Part shown: piece by piece, positions 39,118-49,347 of the stretch
Layout of the letters: the number at the start of each line of letters is the position of its first letter
How positions within the stretch are numbered: the first letter of the stretch is position 1
Assembly: GCF_002866025.1 (NCBI RefSeq)
Contig: NZ_LNDE01000001.1
Location: forward strand, 496,001-560,000
Source of the DNA: Thermotoga sp. KOL6
Lineage (GTDB): Bacteria; Thermotogota; Thermotogae; Thermotogales; Thermotogaceae
Direction: 5' to 3'
DNA length: 64,000 nt
Program-made: the position numbers and the translations under genes
The notes under the pieces: generated by a model
What the model saw: the letters and a program-made list of their open reading frames with translations, nothing else
Database searches by the model: none
What the model was told of the DNA's origin: nothing

Positions 39118-40068
39118 GTGAAAAAAGTCAGAATACCCCAAGATGTGGCCGTTTTGGAAATATTTGGACAGTACGACAAGCGTGCGAAGTATCTCAAGAA
39201 GATGTTCAACGTAGAGCTGTCCGTTCGGGACAGCGAAATTCTCATAATAGGGAATAACGCTGAAAACGTAGATGCAGCGCACCGTGTACTAGATGAGATC
39301 ATAACTATCACAAGAGATGGCCATCTTTTAGATTGGACCGAGTTTGAATACCTGGTAGAAAAAGTGTCGAACTCTGAAAGTGTGAAAGAAGTTTTCTCAA
39401 AAAACAACGGTGGTCCTATTCTTGGTAGGAAAATAAAACCGAAAACTTTAGGACAGAAAAGGTACATTGAGGCGATTGAAAGAAACGATGTAATCTTTGT
39501 CATAGGACCAGCTGGCACAGGGAAAACTTATCTGGCAGTGGCCGTAGCTCTGGATTATCTGAAGTTAGGAAAAGTAAACAGGATCATTCTGACGAGACCA
39601 GCCGTTGAAGCCGGCGAAAAGCTTGGGTTTTTGCCAGGAGATTTGGCTGAAAAAGTGGAACCCTATCTCAGACCACTCTATGATGCCATCATTGATATCA
39701 CTTCTCCAGACAAATTCAATAGCTATCGCGAAAGAGGAATCATAGAGATAGTTCCTCTTGCTTACATGAGAGGCAGAACGCTGAACAACTCTTTTATCAT
39801 ACTGGACGAAGCACAGAACACCACTTATCAACAAATGAAGATGTTTCTAACAAGACTCGGTTTCAACTCCAAAGCGATAGTAACTGGTGATATAACTCAG
39901 GTCGATATAGAAAAAGAAAGATCGGGTCTTATAGAGTGCCAGAAAATCCTAAAAGGAATACCGGGAATAGAGTTCGTATATTTGGATGAAAGCGATGTTG
40001 TGAGGCATCCTCTTGTGAAAAAAATAATCAAGGCATACGAAGAGTACGAAAGGTCGAGAAAGTCATGA
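39118..40068 (+). CDS. phoH: PhoH/YbeZ-family ATPase
   Basis: 316 residues: an N-terminal KH-like region, then a P-loop ATPase with GPAGTGKTYLAVAVAL near 130, RPAVEAGEKLGFLPGDL, and Walker B ILDEAQNTT near 232, then TGDITQVDIE. YbeZ proteins act with YbeY in rRNA or ribosome quality control. Start GTG 39118. Its GGAGGTG is 16 bases away, but a small hairpin (39106-39117) could shorten the distance, and ACG 39109 is a remote alternative. It overlaps pgpH by 4 bases. Confidence 0.92.
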   Translation: MKKVRIPQDVAVLEIFGQYDKRAKYLKKMFNVELSVRDSEILIIGNNAENVDAAHRVLDEIITITRDGHLLDWTEFEYLVEKVSNSESVKEVFSKNNGGPILGRKIKPKTLGQKRYIEAIERNDVIFVIGPAGTGKTYLAVAVALDYLKLGKVNRIILTRPAVEAGEKLGFLPGDLAEKVEPYLRPLYDAIIDITSPDKFNSYRERGIIEIVPLAYMRGRTLNNSFIILDEAQNTTYQQMKMFLTRLGFNSKAIVTGDITQVDIEKERSGLIECQKILKGIPGIEFVYLDESDVVRHPLVKKIIKAYEEYERSRKS

Positions 40069-41441
40069 AGGGTCGAAAGCGCATTTTAACAACTCTAATA
40101 ACACTTACACTCACACTTTTGATATCACGTATTCGGATAGGATTCCGACCTCTGAGCTTTGCCTACGAAGTCGTTGTAATCTTCGTAATATGGTTTTCTC
40201 TAGTGGAAATGAGTGTCAAACATTTCAGAAAATATTCCTTAAGTGATGTCTTCTTCTACACACACCTGTCGTTGATCACACTTGGAGGAGCATTTATTGG
40301 ATTGTCTTTACCGGAAATTGGCCCTTTCATGACACCTCTCTACGTACCTGTTGCGCTGATGAGTTTGTTGTTCAATTCTGAAATCGCTCTAACGAGTGGT
40401 TTGTTACTTTCCGCTATTGCCATGTATAGATGGCACATGGATGTAATGCTCACACTTCCTTTCTTTTTAACGGCCTTTATAGCCTCAAGAACTCTCTCGA
40501 GAGCAGACAGAAGACTCGATGTTTTGAAATCCTCTGTTTTGACTTCTCTGGTGCTTTTTGGAACGCATTTGTTCATGAAATTGGGAATGAAAATAGAGTA
40601 CACCGACTACGATCTCGTGGCTGCTGTCCTCAACCCAATTTTCTCTGGGATTTTGGTACTGGGAATTCTTCCCTACGTTGAATACACAAGTCGCCTCTAC
40701 TCCAATCTCGGACTCATCGAGTTCGGAAATTTAAACCACCCGCTGCTTAAGATGCTTGCCATGAAATCACCGGGTACTTATTATCACAGTGTCATAGTGG
40801 CAAATTTAGCGGAAGCGGCCGCAGAGAAGATAGGAGCAAACCCAATTTTAGCTAGAATAGGAGCTTATTACCACGACATAGGGAAGATGAAGAGACCTCA
40901 TTTTTTCACAGAAAACATCAGAGATGGCAAAAATCCTCACGAAGAGATAACCCCTTCGTTGAGTCATCTCATTCTCAATGAACACGTTAAATATGGAGTG
41001 GAGCTGGCACGAAAATATCGCTTACCTCTTCTCGTAGAGTTCATAATACCACAACATCATGGGACAAGATCCCAGAAATACTTTTATTACAAAGCTAAGC
41101 AGAAATTCGAAGACATTGCTGAGGAGGAATTCAGATATCCAGGACCAAAACCGCAGTTCAAAGAAGCCGCTATCATAATGCTTGCCGATTCCGTGGAGGC
41201 AGCTTCGCGAAGCTTGAAAAATCCATCTGTATCCCAAATAAAAGAATGTGTGGAAGATGTCATATCGTCCATTTTCTTTGAAAGGCAACTCGATGAATCG
41301 GGAATCACTTTGAGCGAGTTAGAAAAAATCTCAGATGCGTTTCTTCAAGTTCTCGTTAATATTTTCAGTTCCAGAATAGAATATCCGGAAGAAGGAAAGA
41401 AACAAAAGGTGGTAAGGATAAATGATCAAAATTCTAGGTGA
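40065..41441 (+). CDS. pgpH: Membrane HD-domain phosphodiesterase, PgpH-like (short form)
   Basis: 458 residues: seven or so membrane segments to about residue 215, then an HD domain with SPGTYYHSVIVANLAEAAAE, YYHDIGKMKRPHFF, IIPQHHGT and MLADSVEAASR. Full PgpH proteins (about 700+) hydrolyse cyclic di-AMP and carry a large external 7TMR-HDED domain after helix 1, which is missing here. The HD motif residues are intact, so an intracellular nucleotide-hydrolysing role is likely. The usual phoH-pgpH-ybeY order supports the assignment. It overlaps both neighbours. Confidence 0.88.
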   Translation: MKGRKRILTTLITLTLTLLISRIRIGFRPLSFAYEVVVIFVIWFSLVEMSVKHFRKYSLSDVFFYTHLSLITLGGAFIGLSLPEIGPFMTPLYVPVALMSLLFNSEIALTSGLLLSAIAMYRWHMDVMLTLPFFLTAFIASRTLSRADRRLDVLKSSVLTSLVLFGTHLFMKLGMKIEYTDYDLVAAVLNPIFSGILVLGILPYVEYTSRLYSNLGLIEFGNLNHPLLKMLAMKSPGTYYHSVIVANLAEAAAEKIGANPILARIGAYYHDIGKMKRPHFFTENIRDGKNPHEEITPSLSHLILNEHVKYGVELARKYRLPLLVEFIIPQHHGTRSQKYFYYKAKQKFEDIAEEEFRYPGPKPQFKEAAIIMLADSVEAASRSLKNPSVSQIKECVEDVISSIFFERQLDESGITLSELEKISDAFLQVLVNIFSSRIEYPEEGKKQKVVRINDQNSR

Positions 41442-41868
41442 AGGGAAAGAGCTTTTAGAGAGAGTGAAAGAAAAACTTGAGGAGATAGCAAAGGAAGAGA
41501 TAGGGGAAGTAAACGTGAACGTGGTTTTCGTAAATAAAAATGAAATAAGGAAAATGAACAAAGAGTTCCGTAATCAGGATTATCCAACCGATGTTCTTAC
41601 TTTTCCTCTATTTGATGAAGATGTTTACGGGGAGATTTACGTATGCCTCGATGTGGTCAAAGAAAACGCCATCGAATACAATGTCCCTTTCGAAAGAGAA
41701 TTGATAGAAGTGGTTGTACATGGGTTGTTACACCTTGCAGGATACGATCACGAATTTGAAGATAAAAATTCGAAAGAGATGTTCGAGAAACAGAAGAAAT
41801 ACACGGAGGAGGTTTGGAAGGAATGGAAATCAAACCCTTCAGAGGATTCAGGCCGAGGAAAGATGTAG
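41422..41868 (+). CDS. ybeY: Endoribonuclease YbeY
   Basis: 148 residues. The zinc site HGLLHLAGYDH (H100, H104, H110) is complete, preceded by TDVLTFPLFDED. YbeY takes part in 16S rRNA 3' maturation and late 70S quality control. T. maritima TM1509 is the structural relative. It starts 20 bases inside the pgpH end and overlaps the DUF1015 start region. Confidence 0.95.
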   Translation: MIKILGEGKELLERVKEKLEEIAKEEIGEVNVNVVFVNKNEIRKMNKEFRNQDYPTDVLTFPLFDEDVYGEIYVCLDVVKENAIEYNVPFERELIEVVVHGLLHLAGYDHEFEDKNSKEMFEKQKKYTEEVWKEWKSNPSEDSGRGKM

Positions 41869-43043
41869 CCAAAGATTTCGTTGCTAAACCTTACGACGTG
41901 ATTTCTTTTCTTGAAGCCAAAGAGACTATCAGGAACAATCCGATTAGTTTCCTCAGAGTAACTCGCATTGAAGCAGAAATACACGAAATAGAAATGGATC
42001 CCACTCCTGAAGACATGGAAAAGGCCAGGAAAAATTTGGAAGACTTTATAGAAAAAGGAATCCTTGTACAAGAGGAAAAAGAAGCTTTTTACATCTACCG
42101 CCAGAAAATGGGGGATCATGTCCAGACGGGTCTGGTTGCTCTCTTTCCTGTGGAAGAGTATAAAAAAGGTCGAATTAAGAGACATGAACTCACCCGCAAA
42201 AAGAAGGAAGAAGAAAGAGTGCAACATATTTTAAGAACGAAAGCGCATACAGGCCAGGTTTTCTTGTTTTACAGATCCTTGAACGATCTTGACGAGAAAT
42301 TGAAAAGACTTTCGGAATCCTTAGAACCACTTTACAGAATAGTCGATGATCTCGATGTTGTCCATGAATTTTTTGTCGTTTTAGACGATGAAGAGATCAG
42401 GAAAATAAAAAAACTTTTCGATGAAATAGATGAGCTTTACATAGCAGATGGCCATCATAGAGCAGCGGCAGCCGTTAGAGTAAGTGACATTCTCGATGCA
42501 GAAATAGGAAAAGGGCCTCATAACTATTTCATGGCTACCGTTTTCCCTCACAATCAACTCAGGATTTTTGACTACAACAGAGTGGTTCGAACCCATTATA
42601 AACCCGCTGAACTTCTAGAGAAAGTAAAAGAAAAGTTTGAAGTTTACAGGTCTTACGTACTACCTGCAAGACCTTCAAAAGAACACGAAATCACTATGTA
42701 TACAGGAGATAAAAAATGGTACACCTTGACACCGAAGAAAATACCAAAAGACACAGTTGAAAGTCTAGATGTGAACATCCTACAAAAAGAACTGCTCGAA
42801 CCGGTTTTTGGAATATCCAATCCCCGCGAGGACGATAGAATAGACTTCATAGGGGGAATAAAAGGCCTTTGTGAACTCGAAAGAATCGTTGACAGAGGAG
42901 AGTTCGATGTAGCTTTCGCTCTCTACCCTGTGAACATAGAAACACTCATGAGAGTCTCAGACGAAGGGAAAACAATGCCCCCAAAATCTACCTGGTTTGA
43001 ACCGAAACTTTTGAGTGGTCTGGTGGTGCATGTGTTCGGCTAA
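41823..43043 (+). CDS. DUF1015 family protein
   Basis: 406 residues with KPFRGFRPRKDVAKDFVAKP (20), YDVISFLEAKETI, the YIADGHHRAAAAVR motif near 220 and FIGGIKGLCELERIVDRGEF (20). DUF1015 is widespread. I do not assign an activity, although the ADGHHR signature and charged surface suggest an enzyme. ATG 41823 with a GGAGGAGG site. It lies in the phoH-pgpH-ybeY operon but is not usually tied to them. Confidence 0.85.
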   Translation: MEIKPFRGFRPRKDVAKDFVAKPYDVISFLEAKETIRNNPISFLRVTRIEAEIHEIEMDPTPEDMEKARKNLEDFIEKGILVQEEKEAFYIYRQKMGDHVQTGLVALFPVEEYKKGRIKRHELTRKKKEEERVQHILRTKAHTGQVFLFYRSLNDLDEKLKRLSESLEPLYRIVDDLDVVHEFFVVLDDEEIRKIKKLFDEIDELYIADGHHRAAAAVRVSDILDAEIGKGPHNYFMATVFPHNQLRIFDYNRVVRTHYKPAELLEKVKEKFEVYRSYVLPARPSKEHEITMYTGDKKWYTLTPKKIPKDTVESLDVNILQKELLEPVFGISNPREDDRIDFIGGIKGLCELERIVDRGEFDVAFALYPVNIETLMRVSDEGKTMPPKSTWFEPKLLSGLVVHVFG

Positions 43044-43056
43044 GGGAGGTGAAACA

Positions 43057-43749
43057 GTGTTTTTCCTATTCGATCCGACCTTTATTATCCTCGTACCAGG
43101 ACTTCTTTTGGCTCTTTGGGCACAGATGCGTGTCCAAGCTGCATACACAAAATATTCCAAAGTGAGATCTTCCCTGGGGCTCACAGGTTATGAGCTCGCA
43201 AGGAGATTGCTTGAAAATGCTGGCATTTACAATGTAAAAATAGAAATCGTATCAGGTTTTCTTACCGACCACTACGATCCTGTGAGAAAAGTACTCAGAC
43301 TGTCTCCACAAAATTTCAAGGGTACTTCCGTCGCCTCTCTTGGAGTGGTGGCTCACGAGGTAGGACATGCCATCCAAGACGCAGAGAAATATCCTCTGCT
43401 TGCACTAAGAAACATGATGGTTCCTGCCGCCACAACAGGCTCTTACCTTGCTTGGATAATATTCGTTCTAGGGTTCCTTTTCTATACACCTTTCTTGATA
43501 AGATTGGGCATCATCTTGTTCTCATTGGTCGTGCTTTTCACCCTTGTTACACTCCCAGTAGAATTCAACGCCAGCAGACGAGCTGTGAAACTGTTGGAAA
43601 CATCTATGTTGATGCCTGAATACGAACTGAAAGGCGTTAAAGAAGTTCTTGGGGCAGCAGCTCTCACTTATGTTGCATCGTCTTTAACAGCCTTTCTCCA
43701 GTTACTCAGAATGATAATTTTAGCAGGACTTTTCGGTGATAGAAGATGA
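43057..43749 (+). CDS. YugP-type membrane zinc metallopeptidase
   Basis: 230 residues: a hydrophobic N-terminal segment, an HEVGH zinc motif (VVAHEVGHAIQDAEKYP near 105-120), then several membrane helices, with EFNASRRAVKLLE marking the conserved C-terminal part. Family members are predicted membrane proteases of unknown substrate. GTG 43057 follows GGGAGGTG. The frame to 43015 overlaps DUF1015. Its stop overlaps rsmB. Confidence 0.88.
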   Translation: MFFLFDPTFIILVPGLLLALWAQMRVQAAYTKYSKVRSSLGLTGYELARRLLENAGIYNVKIEIVSGFLTDHYDPVRKVLRLSPQNFKGTSVASLGVVAHEVGHAIQDAEKYPLLALRNMMVPAATTGSYLAWIIFVLGFLFYTPFLIRLGIILFSLVVLFTLVTLPVEFNASRRAVKLLETSMLMPEYELKGVKEVLGAAALTYVASSLTAFLQLLRMIILAGLFGDRR

Positions 43750-45041
43750 AAACGAACGTAAGACTTCTCGCCTACCGACTTTTGAGAAAGTACGAAAAAG
43801 AAAAGTTCATCAACAGAGAGGACGTAGACAGCGTCCTCTCTGTTTTGAACGATAAAGACAGACGTTTCTTCAAGGAACTCGTTTGGGGAGTTGTGAGGAA
43901 AGAAGAGCTGCTGGACTGGTATATAAATCGGTTGCTCAAAAAAACTGACATTCCCCCTGCAGTGAGGGTAGCACTCAGAATGGGAGCCTATCAACTTCTT
44001 TTCATGGACAGCGTGCCAGATTACGCGGCTGTGAGTGAAACGGTGAAATTAGTAAAAAATACGAGTTTCAAAGGATTGGTTAATGCTGTTTTGAGAAAAC
44101 TGAAAGTTCTGCCTGAACCTGAAGATATTCACCTCATATATTCCCATCCACGCTGGATTGTTGACTATTGGATGTCCTTTCTTCCGAAAGAGGCTGTATT
44201 GAGGATCATGAAGTGGAATCAAGAACCTCTCCCTGTTACTCTACGTGTGAATCCTCTCACCACTACTCGAGAAGAAGTTGTAAGGATACTTTCATCCGAA
44301 AGAAGCACTGCTACACACGGAAAACATGCACCCTTTTCTGTCGTTGTGAAGAAGGTAGGAACACCTTTAAACAATTCGATAGTCATAACGAAAGGACTTG
44401 CAAGCGTTCAAGGTGAATCTTCACAGCTCGTTCCTTTGCTCATGGATCTCAAACCGGGTTTGAAGGTTCTAGATGCTTGTGCAGCACCTGGCGGCAAGAC
44501 CACGGCCATTGCAGAGCTGATGAGGGATGAGGGAGAAATTCTAGCAACTGATGTGACCACGGAGAGGTTACTACTTGTGGAAAAACACGCCAAACGTCTG
44601 AAACTTTCATCCATAAAAACGAAACTTGTCGATGCTGAGCGTGCCACAGAATACATCCAAACCAAATTCGACCGCGTTCTCCTAGACGCTCCCTGTTCCT
44701 CTTTGGGAACCGCCAGGAATCATCCAGAAGTACTTAGAAGGATGAAGAAAGAAGAGTTCAAAAGATTCGCCGAAAGACAATCCAGAATGATTTCTCAGGT
44801 ATGGGAACTCTTAGTTGAAAGAGGAATCCTTTTGTACAGTACGTGTACTGTAACATGGGAGGAAAATACAGGAGTTGTAAAAGAATTCGTTGATCGAACA
44901 AAAAACGTGGAAATAATCGACGTTAGAGAGGAACTAAGAAGGTACGACGTGGAAGGAATTTGGGATGGATATGGATTTTTGATACTCCCCGACGAAACAC
45001 TTACACCATTCTATATTTCAGCTCTTAGAAAAATAGGATGA
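43746..45041 (+). CDS. rsmB: 16S rRNA cytosine-967 methyltransferase RsmB (Sun)
   Basis: 431 residues: an N-terminal NusB-like helical domain (VDSVLSVLNDKDRRFFKELV (20), YINRLLKK) and a C-terminal Rossmann methyltransferase with DACAAPGGKTTAIAEL, DAPCSSLGT near 317 and the catalytic STCTVTWEEN near 366. It makes m5C in 16S rRNA. ATG overlaps the YugP stop. The last 31 bases overlap the convergent tmcAL, with no terminator between. Confidence 0.95.
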   Translation: MKTNVRLLAYRLLRKYEKEKFINREDVDSVLSVLNDKDRRFFKELVWGVVRKEELLDWYINRLLKKTDIPPAVRVALRMGAYQLLFMDSVPDYAAVSETVKLVKNTSFKGLVNAVLRKLKVLPEPEDIHLIYSHPRWIVDYWMSFLPKEAVLRIMKWNQEPLPVTLRVNPLTTTREEVVRILSSERSTATHGKHAPFSVVVKKVGTPLNNSIVITKGLASVQGESSQLVPLLMDLKPGLKVLDACAAPGGKTTAIAELMRDEGEILATDVTTERLLLVEKHAKRLKLSSIKTKLVDAERATEYIQTKFDRVLLDAPCSSLGTARNHPEVLRRMKKEEFKRFAERQSRMISQVWELLVERGILLYSTCTVTWEENTGVVKEFVDRTKNVEIIDVREELRRYDVEGIWDGYGFLILPDETLTPFYISALRKIG

Positions 45042-46288
45042 ATGGAAAAATCTCTTTCACTACTTCTATCCTTTTCTGAAGGAAAGAAGGAAGAGTAGAA
45101 ATTCGTTGCTTTTACATCCAGTAAGAGTTGTTCTATGGAAAGGTTTTTATCTATAGGAAGCTCTGTTTTCTCAACAACTTTTCTATAGAGAGACATGTTT
45201 GTTATCACGGGAAGTTTAGACCTCTTCCTCATGACCGCCAGAATTTTTCTTCCCTTTTCTGTGAAACCAAGTATCCTGATGTACTGAGGTCCCTTCTTAT
45301 TGCTCTTTTCAACAAACTCTTTCTTCATGTTAAAAACAGAAAAGAGCGCGAGTCTCCTTATTCGGGAAAAGGTAAATCTTTTCGCCTTAACACACTCGAG
45401 AAAATCCTTGTAGGAACCTACACACCTGGAACATACAAAGAATCTTTTCTCCAATCCTTCGGAAAATCCATGAATACTTTCAAAAAACTTCACGTCTTTC
45501 AATCTGAAGAAAGAAAGCATGAAATTTCCTACATTTTCAAGAAAGATAGGCCCTCTACCATTTACAATTTCCCTTCTGAGGATTTCATAGGACGTTTTAG
45601 GAAGAGAACTTTTCACCTCGGTCCACTTGTTTTCTCGGAGCAGATTCCTTATCGCTGTTGCACTCGAAAATTTGCCTTTGAAGGATGTATCTTTTTCTTC
45701 AGCTCCAACTCTTTTTATTGTGTGAAATTTGATTCGGGAACCTATTTGAAGGGCTGCACGCAAATATTCCACTCCCAAAATGTCGTTCGATTTTTCAAGC
45801 CTCAGAACATCTTTTTCGTTCCAGCCCTTCAAGGCAAAATATCTCATCAACGCAAATTTCCTGGCGTTCGGAAAAGAATATCCTTTTTTTAGCTCTTCAT
45901 GGAGAAACCGTTGAAACTCCTCAGGCTGTTCAAAAAGCACATGAGATACTTTTTTAAGGAACTCTATATCATTGGATTCGCTACCAAAGACCACATCTGT
46001 TACAACACCAGTGGCATCTAACGTGCTCACCGCTCCCAACGCAAATCCCCCTGCATCTTGAACGGCGAAAACGGTGGGCAATTCCAGAACAACATCTACC
46101 CCCATCTTCAAAGCAATCTCAGTACGTGCAAATTTATCTATAACGGCAGGTTCTCCTCTTTGACAGAAATTTCCGCTCATTACTGCAACAACACAATCAG
46201 GATTCACCAACTTTTTAGCCGATTCCAAATGATAGAGATGGCCGTTATGAAACGGATTATACTCAACTACTATTCCCAAAACTCTCAG
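45011..46288 (-). CDS. tmcAL: tRNA(Met) cytidine acetate ligase TmcAL (YlbM)
   Basis: Adds acetate to C34 of elongator tRNA(Met), making ac4C. About 425 residues with EYNPFHNGHLYHL, MSGNFCQRGEPAVIDKFART (20), KSNDILGVEYLRAALQIGS and KFSSATAIRNLLRE. The family start (M-R-V-L-G) aligns with CTG 46288, where AGGAGG is about 9 bases upstream. ATT 46291 is also possible. The first normal start codon, TTG 46279, drops three residues. It is the last gene after the lysine operon, fur and a membrane protein. Confidence 0.92.
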   Translation of the reverse strand: MRVLGIVVEYNPFHNGHLYHLESAKKLVNPDCVVAVMSGNFCQRGEPAVIDKFARTEIALKMGVDVVLELPTVFAVQDAGGFALGAVSTLDATGVVTDVVFGSESNDIEFLKKVSHVLFEQPEEFQRFLHEELKKGYSFPNARKFALMRYFALKGWNEKDVLRLEKSNDILGVEYLRAALQIGSRIKFHTIKRVGAEEKDTSFKGKFSSATAIRNLLRENKWTEVKSSLPKTSYEILRREIVNGRGPIFLENVGNFMLSFFRLKDVKFFESIHGFSEGLEKRFFVCSRCVGSYKDFLECVKAKRFTFSRIRRLALFSVFNMKKEFVEKSNKKGPQYIRILGFTEKGRKILAVMRKRSKLPVITNMSLYRKVVEKTELPIDKNLSIEQLLLDVKATNFYSSFFPSEKDRSSERDFSIHPIFLRAEI

Positions 46289-46291
46289 AAT

Positions 46292-46678
46292 TCATCCCCT
46301 CCTAACTATCGTCAGAAAGAATGCAAGAGAAATCATTGTGAAGAAAAGTGACAGGAAGTAAAAAAGAGAAAACTTGGACAGGATATTCCACAGAGAATAC
46401 AATCCGTAAACTTGACTTACAAAGGAGGGAAAAAGGACTAAAAATCCAACGACTACAAGCCATTTGCTTCCGGAAGAAACGTAATAATTCAGGAGCACGC
46501 CTGAACAGAAAAACGGTAGGAACCACATCAAAAGAACCAAAGGCAAAATCTCGGGGAAGGAAATGCTAAACAGTGATTGAAGATAAGGTGAAAAGAGATA
46601 AAAAACCATCAAACCCAACATTCCTGCAAACCCAATCAGGATGAGAAGAACGGACAAGAGCTGAGTTAAATATCTCAA
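46292..46678 (-). CDS. Small four-helix membrane protein, unknown
   Basis: 128 residues, almost entirely hydrophobic, with four predicted membrane spans and aromatic-rich loops (YLFSPYLQSLFSISFPEILP, 20). I recognise no family. The TTG start overlaps the fur stop (CTTGA) with AGAAGGTGAAA upstream, so it is co-translated with fur. It might be a metal-linked membrane component, but nothing in the sequence shows this. Confidence 0.65.
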   Translation of the reverse strand: MRYLTQLLSVLLILIGFAGMLGLMVFYLFSPYLQSLFSISFPEILPLVLLMWFLPFFCSGVLLNYYVSSGSKWLVVVGFLVLFPSFVSQVYGLYSLWNILSKFSLFYFLSLFFTMISLAFFLTIVRRG

Positions 46679-47085
46679 GGTTTCACCTTCTTCAAGCAGT
46701 CTTCACACACTCCTTTTACGATCAACTCTACTTTCTCTCGCTTTCCATTGATTTCACCGAGTTCCAGTTTCTTTATCTCGACATCCTCTATTTTTCCACA
46801 TTCTTTGCAAATAAAATGAGCATGAGGCTCCGGGTTGAAATCGAAAACTGTTTTCTGGCCATCACTGAAAGAATAAATCACGCCGAGTTCTTCCAAAAGA
46901 TACAGAACACTATAAAGCGTAGCTATAGAAAGAGAGGGAATTTTCTTCGAGAGAACTGTGAAAAGATCCTTCACTTCAAAGTGCCCTTTTTTCATTTCAG
47001 ATACAAATTTTATGACTTCCATTCTCTGAGTGGTGAGTTTTATCTTTTTTCTTTTCAAGCGCTCCACAATCTCTTCTAACGTCAT
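46675..47085 (-). CDS. fur: Fur-family metalloregulator
   Basis: 136 residues: an N-terminal winged helix (KIKLTTQRMEVIKFVSEM, SIATLYSVLYLLEELGVI (18)) and a dimerisation domain with HAHFICKECGKIEDV and a C-terminal CEDC, two CxxC pairs for structural zinc. It could be iron, zinc or peroxide responsive (Fur/Zur/PerR). The few visible ligands do not decide. ATG 47085 gives correct spacing from GAGGAG. It lies behind the lysine genes, an unexpected place. Confidence 0.88.
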   Translation of the reverse strand: MTLEEIVERLKRKKIKLTTQRMEVIKFVSEMKKGHFEVKDLFTVLSKKIPSLSIATLYSVLYLLEELGVIYSFSDGQKTVFDFNPEPHAHFICKECGKIEDVEIKKLELGEINGKREKVELIVKGVCEDCLKKVKP

Positions 47086-47098
47086 ATCTCTCATCTCC

Positions 47099-48175
47099 TC
47101 ATATCAACACCGCAAGGGCGGTAAGAAATTCTGCGGCCTTTGGTATATACTCATCCTTTGGAAGAAAACGAGGATGATGAAGGCCGAATCTGTTTTTCCC
47201 CTCTCCCACCCCAAACCAAAAAGAAAGTGAAGGGAAGACGCGCGAGAAATATCCAAAATCTTCTCCTGTTCTCTTCATCTCACACTCAATAAATCTGAAT
47301 CCTAATTTTCCACAAACAACTCTTAAAATCTCCAAAAGTTTTGAATCAACTCGAACTTCCGGATAAACACTGCCCTTTTTCAAAGAAAACGTAACTCCTG
47401 TTTTTCTTTTAAGAGAGATCAAAACCTTTTCCATCTCCGAGAGAATCGACTCCGTTATATTCAAAGACTCACTCCTTATAGTTCCTTCCAAAATCACTTC
47501 ATCCGGAACAACGTTTCTGACACGCCCTCCTGAAATTCTGCCAACACCAACGAGAACATCCCACTTTTCGTTGTACAACCAATGCAGAAAAGATACTGCT
47601 GTTTTCAATGCATCTCGTCCTCTTTCGAAAAAAGCAATGTGAGCAGGTACTCCCTTAAAGTATACATCGAATTCTGTAGCTGAAGCAAACAAAACTCCTG
47701 AACGGGATGCCACTGTACCGAAATCGTATTCATCAGTTACATGAAATCCTATAGCCGCTTTTATATTGTACTCTTCTTTTAAAAAAGTAACTACCTCCTT
47801 TGCTCCTCCCCCAGTTTCTTCAGCGGGCTGAAAAACAAAAAGGAAGTTCTTCTTCGTATCTTTTAGACTTTTCATTGCACCATAGAGAGCACTCATATGA
47901 AAATCATGACCACAGGCATGCATGTTACTGTTTTGGGATGCATACTCCCAGTTTGTTTCTTCCTCTATGGGAAGAGCATCCATCTCTGCTCTCAAAACGA
48001 CGTATGGTCCTTCTGTTTCCTTTTTTTCAACTACCAAACCGGTTTTTGCCACTTCCCGTATACTCGTATATCCTATTTCTTCTATCGCTTCCCGCAGTAT
48101 TTTCTTCGTTTTGTACTCTTCAAACGATAGCTCCGGATTCATATGTAAAAGGTGTCTCAGTTCGATTTCGTTCAT
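47099..48175 (-). CDS. dapL: M20-family N-acyl amino-acid deacetylase (probable N-acetyl-diaminopimelate deacetylase)
   Basis: 358 residues with NPELSFEEYKT, RAEMDALPIEE, HACGHDFHMSALYGA, PAEETGGGAKEVV and GLHHPRF, the M20D metal-binding pattern. Placed after dapH (acetyltransferase), it most likely removes acetate from N-acetyl-LL-diaminopimelate, as B. subtilis YkuR does. ATG 48175 behind GGTGAT is chosen over GTG 48181. No matching aminotransferase is in the cluster. Confidence 0.82.
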   Translation of the reverse strand: MNEIELRHLLHMNPELSFEEYKTKKILREAIEEIGYTSIREVAKTGLVVEKKETEGPYVVLRAEMDALPIEEETNWEYASQNSNMHACGHDFHMSALYGAMKSLKDTKKNFLFVFQPAEETGGGAKEVVTFLKEEYNIKAAIGFHVTDEYDFGTVASRSGVLFASATEFDVYFKGVPAHIAFFERGRDALKTAVSFLHWLYNEKWDVLVGVGRISGGRVRNVVPDEVILEGTIRSESLNITESILSEMEKVLISLKRKTGVTFSLKKGSVYPEVRVDSKLLEILRVVCGKLGFRFIECEMKRTGEDFGYFSRVFPSLSFWFGVGEGKNRFGLHHPRFLPKDEYIPKAAEFLTALAVLI

Positions 48176-48177
48176 TT

Positions 48178-49347
<1,170 letters not shown>

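Noticed and set aside
39033-39518. 161-codon minus-strand frame at the phoH 5' end
   Set aside because: Antisense to phoH, whose protein is clearly conserved.
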